This document shows, one piece after another, positions 62,183 through 64,000 of a stretch of 64,000 nucleotides of DNA. The position numbers and the translations under genes are program-made. A model generated the notes under the pieces. That model was not told where the DNA came from and ran no database searches. It saw only the letters and a program-made list of their open reading frames with translations. Position 1 is the first letter of the stretch. Each line of letters begins with the position of its first letter. The DNA is from Candidatus Bipolaricaulis sibiricus (GTDB lineage Bacteria > Bipolaricaulota > Bipolaricaulia > Bipolaricaulales > Bipolaricaulaceae): the NCBI GenBank assembly GCA_004102645.1, contig CP034928.1:1604153-1668152 (forward strand), in the 5' to 3' direction.

Positions 62183-62755
62183 CTAGATTATACGGTCCGG
62201 CCCTCTCGTCTCACGGGAAAACCGATCGAGGGCCCCAACGATCCCCGATTGGAGGAACTCCCACGCCAGCTCGCTTGCCCAATCCACCGCCCGAGCCAAG
62301 GCCTCCACTTCCTCCCGGGGCGGGGGGGAGAGCACGTGATCCACCCAATCGCCACCATCCGCCGGGCGGCCGATACCCACACGGAGCCGGGGAACGTCGT
62401 CCGTTCCCAGCGCAGCAAGCACGGACTTCATCCCTCGGTGCGTCCCCGGTCCTCCGCCAGGGCGCAGCCGCAGCGCGCCCACGGGAAGATCCGCCTCATC
62501 GTACACCACGAGAAGATCCTGCGGAGTGAGCGAGCCCTGCGCTAGAAGCTCGCGCACGGCGTCGCCGGATCGGTTCATGTAGGTTGACGGGCGAAGGAGA
62601 TAGCCAGCAGAACTTCGGTAGACCTCCCCCCACGGCTGCACGCGACGTTTCCAGCCCCCTCGACCGATGAGGCGTTCGACAACCCAGAATCCGACGTTGT
62701 GGCGGCTGGCCGCGTACTCCGGACCGACGTTCCCGAGCCCGACGACTGCCCTCAA
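62183..62755 (-). CDS. pth: Peptidyl-tRNA hydrolase
   Basis: Releases peptides from prematurely dropped peptidyl-tRNA. The 190-residue protein starts at a TTG (62755) overlapping the rplY stop (TTGA). It has GLGNVGPEYAASRHNVGF (catalytic H19; the usual GNPG is GNVG), PSTYMNRSG, VYDEADLP and the GGGPGTHRGMKS loop. rplY-pth is a standard pair. Confidence 0.96.
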   Translation of the reverse strand: MRAVVGLGNVGPEYAASRHNVGFWVVERLIGRGGWKRRVQPWGEVYRSSAGYLLRPSTYMNRSGDAVRELLAQGSLTPQDLLVVYDEADLPVGALRLRPGGGPGTHRGMKSVLAALGTDDVPRLRVGIGRPADGGDWVDHVLSPPPREEVEALARAVDWASELAWEFLQSGIVGALDRFSRETRGPDRII

Positions 62756-63399
62756 GCTGCGGGTGACTCCCCTCCCGCTGGCTTGGCCTCCTCGGACACG
62801 GCGCCCTCAGCCGGGACGGCCTCGGCCGCCTCCGCGGCAACCGGCGCCTCCACTTCGAGCGCTCGGCGCGCAGCGACGGTCACCACAGCATCCTCGGCAG
62901 GGAGACGGGGTTCAACGCCCTCCGGCCACGGAAGGTCCTTGATGAGAATCGAATCACCGATGCCGAGGGCGGAGACGTCCACCTCGATCCGGGGCGGCAT
63001 CTTGGCGGGTACCGCCTGGACCGGGATGTAGCTGTGGAGGACCTCGAGAATCCCTCCATCCTTGATCCCTCGCGCCGTACCCCTGAAACGCACCGGAACG
63101 TTCATCTCCAGAGGGCGGTCCGGATCGGCGACGTACAGATCGAGGTGCAGGAACTTCTGCGTGATCGGATGGACCTGGATCTCTTTGAGGAAGACGTGGT
63201 AGGTCTCCTTCCCGTCCACCTTCACCTCGACCGGGGTGGAGCGGGTCACGTGATCGAGCAGGTTCAGGAGCTCCTTCTCCGCGATGGAGACATGAAGGGA
63301 AGCCACCTCGGCGCCGTACAGCACGGCGGGGACGAATCCCTGACGGCGTAGGGCCCCCGCCTTGGTCGTGAGGGGCCGCCGCACTGCATTGACCATCAT
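62752..63399 (-). CDS. rplY: Large ribosomal subunit protein bL25 (CTC form)
   Basis: Binds 5S rRNA. The 215-residue protein is the long CTC type: an N-terminal L25 domain (GFVPAVLYGAEVASLHVSI, ITQKFLHLDLY) and a C-terminal TL5 domain (PPRIEVDVSALGIGDSILIKDL), then an alanine/glutamate-rich tail. ATGs at 63399 and 63396 follow GGAGG. It is preceded by prs at 17 bp and followed by pth in the usual prs-rplY-pth order. Confidence 0.94.
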   Translation of the reverse strand: MMVNAVRRPLTTKAGALRRQGFVPAVLYGAEVASLHVSIAEKELLNLLDHVTRSTPVEVKVDGKETYHVFLKEIQVHPITQKFLHLDLYVADPDRPLEMNVPVRFRGTARGIKDGGILEVLHSYIPVQAVPAKMPPRIEVDVSALGIGDSILIKDLPWPEGVEPRLPAEDAVVTVAARRALEVEAPVAAEAAEAVPAEGAVSEEAKPAGGESPAA

Positions 63400-63415
63400 C
63401 CAGATCCTCCTCCAC

Positions 63416-64000
63416 TTACACCGGCATGTACGCCAAGAGATCGGTGAGCGACTCGTGGCGGTTGATTCGGCGAATCGCATCCGCGAAGAACTCAGCGACC
63501 GAAACGATTTCGATCTGTGGGGCCTTCCGGACCGCGTCGCGGTGAGCAATGGTATCGGTCACCAGCACCCGCTGCAACCACCGTGTGTTGAGTACCCGCA
63601 GCGCGTCCCCCGCGAACACGCCGTGGGTGCAGGCAGCGAACACCCGCTTCGCCCCGCTCCGCATGACCTCCTTCGCCGCGGTGACGAGGGTCTTGCCGCT
63701 CGAGAGGATGTCGTCCACCAGCAGAACGTCGCGACCGGAGACCCGCCCGATGACATCCTTGACGACGACTCGCTTCCGCTCCTCATCACGCTGCATCACG
63801 ACCACAGCCAGCGGAAGCTCCCCCCCAGCCTGCACGAGCTCTCCAAGCCGCTTCGCCATCCTCCGGGCACGCCACACCCCCCCCACGTCCGGGGACGCGA
63901 CCGTGAGATTGTCCAGCCACTCCGGGTGATGGTCAGAGATGTACTTCGCCATCATCCGATCCGGGCGCAGGTGATCGAGAGGGACCTTGAAGAAGCCCTG
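63416..64000 (-). CDS. prs: Ribose-phosphate pyrophosphokinase (PRPP synthase), C-terminal part
   Basis: Makes PRPP from ribose 5-phosphate and ATP. The 5' end is beyond the window; the frame is open to base 64000 and begins QGFFKVPLDHL, a conserved Prs segment. The PRPP-binding loop is VLLVDDILSSGKTL, followed by the typical helix and GVFAGDALRVL. The loop differs from the common DDxxDTxGT form. The visible 194 residues are the second of the two phosphoribosyltransferase-like domains. Gene order prs-rplY-pth is conserved. Confidence 0.94.
   Translation of the reverse strand, partial: QGFFKVPLDHLRPDRMMAKYISDHHPEWLDNLTVASPDVGGVWRARRMAKRLGELVQAGGELPLAVVVMQRDEERKRVVVKDVIGRVSGRDVLLVDDILSSGKTLVTAAKEVMRSGAKRVFAACTHGVFAGDALRVLNTRWLQRVLVTDTIAHRDAVRKAPQIEIVSVAEFFADAIRRINRHESLTDLLAYMPV

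Noticed and set aside
1-64000. Insertion sequences, integrases, phage genes or CRISPR arrays
   Set aside because: None recognised on either strand; gene content is chromosomal throughout.

Overview
The window is high-GC, gene-dense chromosomal DNA from a bacterium, with short spacers and many ATGA, GTGA or TTGA stop/start overlaps. Nothing phage-, plasmid- or transposon-like is visible. The gene set (long cysteine-rich DUF11/CARDB surface proteins, an FbpC-type ABC system, clpC-radA-disA without ctsR, many peptidases, a DUF763 protein, encoded CCA on tRNAs) would suit a deep-branching anaerobe or thermophile such as Candidatus Bipolaricaulota (Acetothermia/OP1). That placement is inference only. 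At least three otherwise well-conserved genes carry one-base frameshifts, at least one in a homopolymer, which hints at draft or metagenome-derived sequence.

Layout. Bases 1-4.9 kb: 3' end of pnp, then a tightly coupled run (M16 protease, coaD, M29 aminopeptidase, SDR) and a frameshifted DUF3795 gene. 4.9-8.7 kb: a MATE exporter, an ArsB/NhaD-type permease with a clear sigma-70 promoter and terminator, a Phd-like antitoxin and a GNAT. 8.7-15 kb (minus strand): rpe, ribD, a frameshifted 2H-phosphoesterase gene, and an ABC importer (frameshifted binding protein, stem-loop, ATPase, fused permease). 15-21.5 kb: YugP-type protease, RNase P RNA, TPM protein, zinc-ribbon protein, Nif3-like protein, DUF763 protein, a second MATE and a half-size UPF0016 protein. 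21.5-31.4 kb: one gene for a 3,246-residue surface protein behind an elaborate promoter region.

31.4-36.7 kb is a minus-strand translation operon: rhomboid, rnhB, rpmH (46 codons), infB, DUF503, rbfA and a FucI-fold protein. 36.7-40.1 kb: M42 peptidase, 8-oxoguanine-deaminase-like amidohydrolase and MoaD-like protein, then a minus-strand RNA cluster (tmRNA, tRNA-Cys, tRNA-Val). 40.1-46.9 kb: comEC, a family-5 uracil-DNA glycosylase, a secreted WD40 protein, dprA, and a secreted VWA/RTX/Ig-like protein.

46.9-50.3 kb (minus) is a compact lipoylation operon: a 77-residue stand-alone lipoyl domain, lipB, lipA, a lipoate-ligase-like protein and a DUF501 protein. 50.3-54.5 kb holds small secreted or hypothetical proteins, a DUF4097 lipoprotein, a second Nif3-like protein and a 36-residue rubredoxin-like protein. 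54.5-64 kb (minus): a secreted 5'-nucleotidase with a ComEA-type helix-hairpin-helix domain inserted in it, purine nucleoside phosphorylase, disA-radA-clpC, pth, rplY and the 3' part of prs.

The most noteworthy items are the HhH-containing 5'-nucleotidase, the orphan lipoyl carrier inside the lipoylation operon, the giant surface protein that joins a DUF11 array to a barrel-like domain, and a DisA whose DGA motif reads DRA. Most of the rest is recognisable housekeeping.
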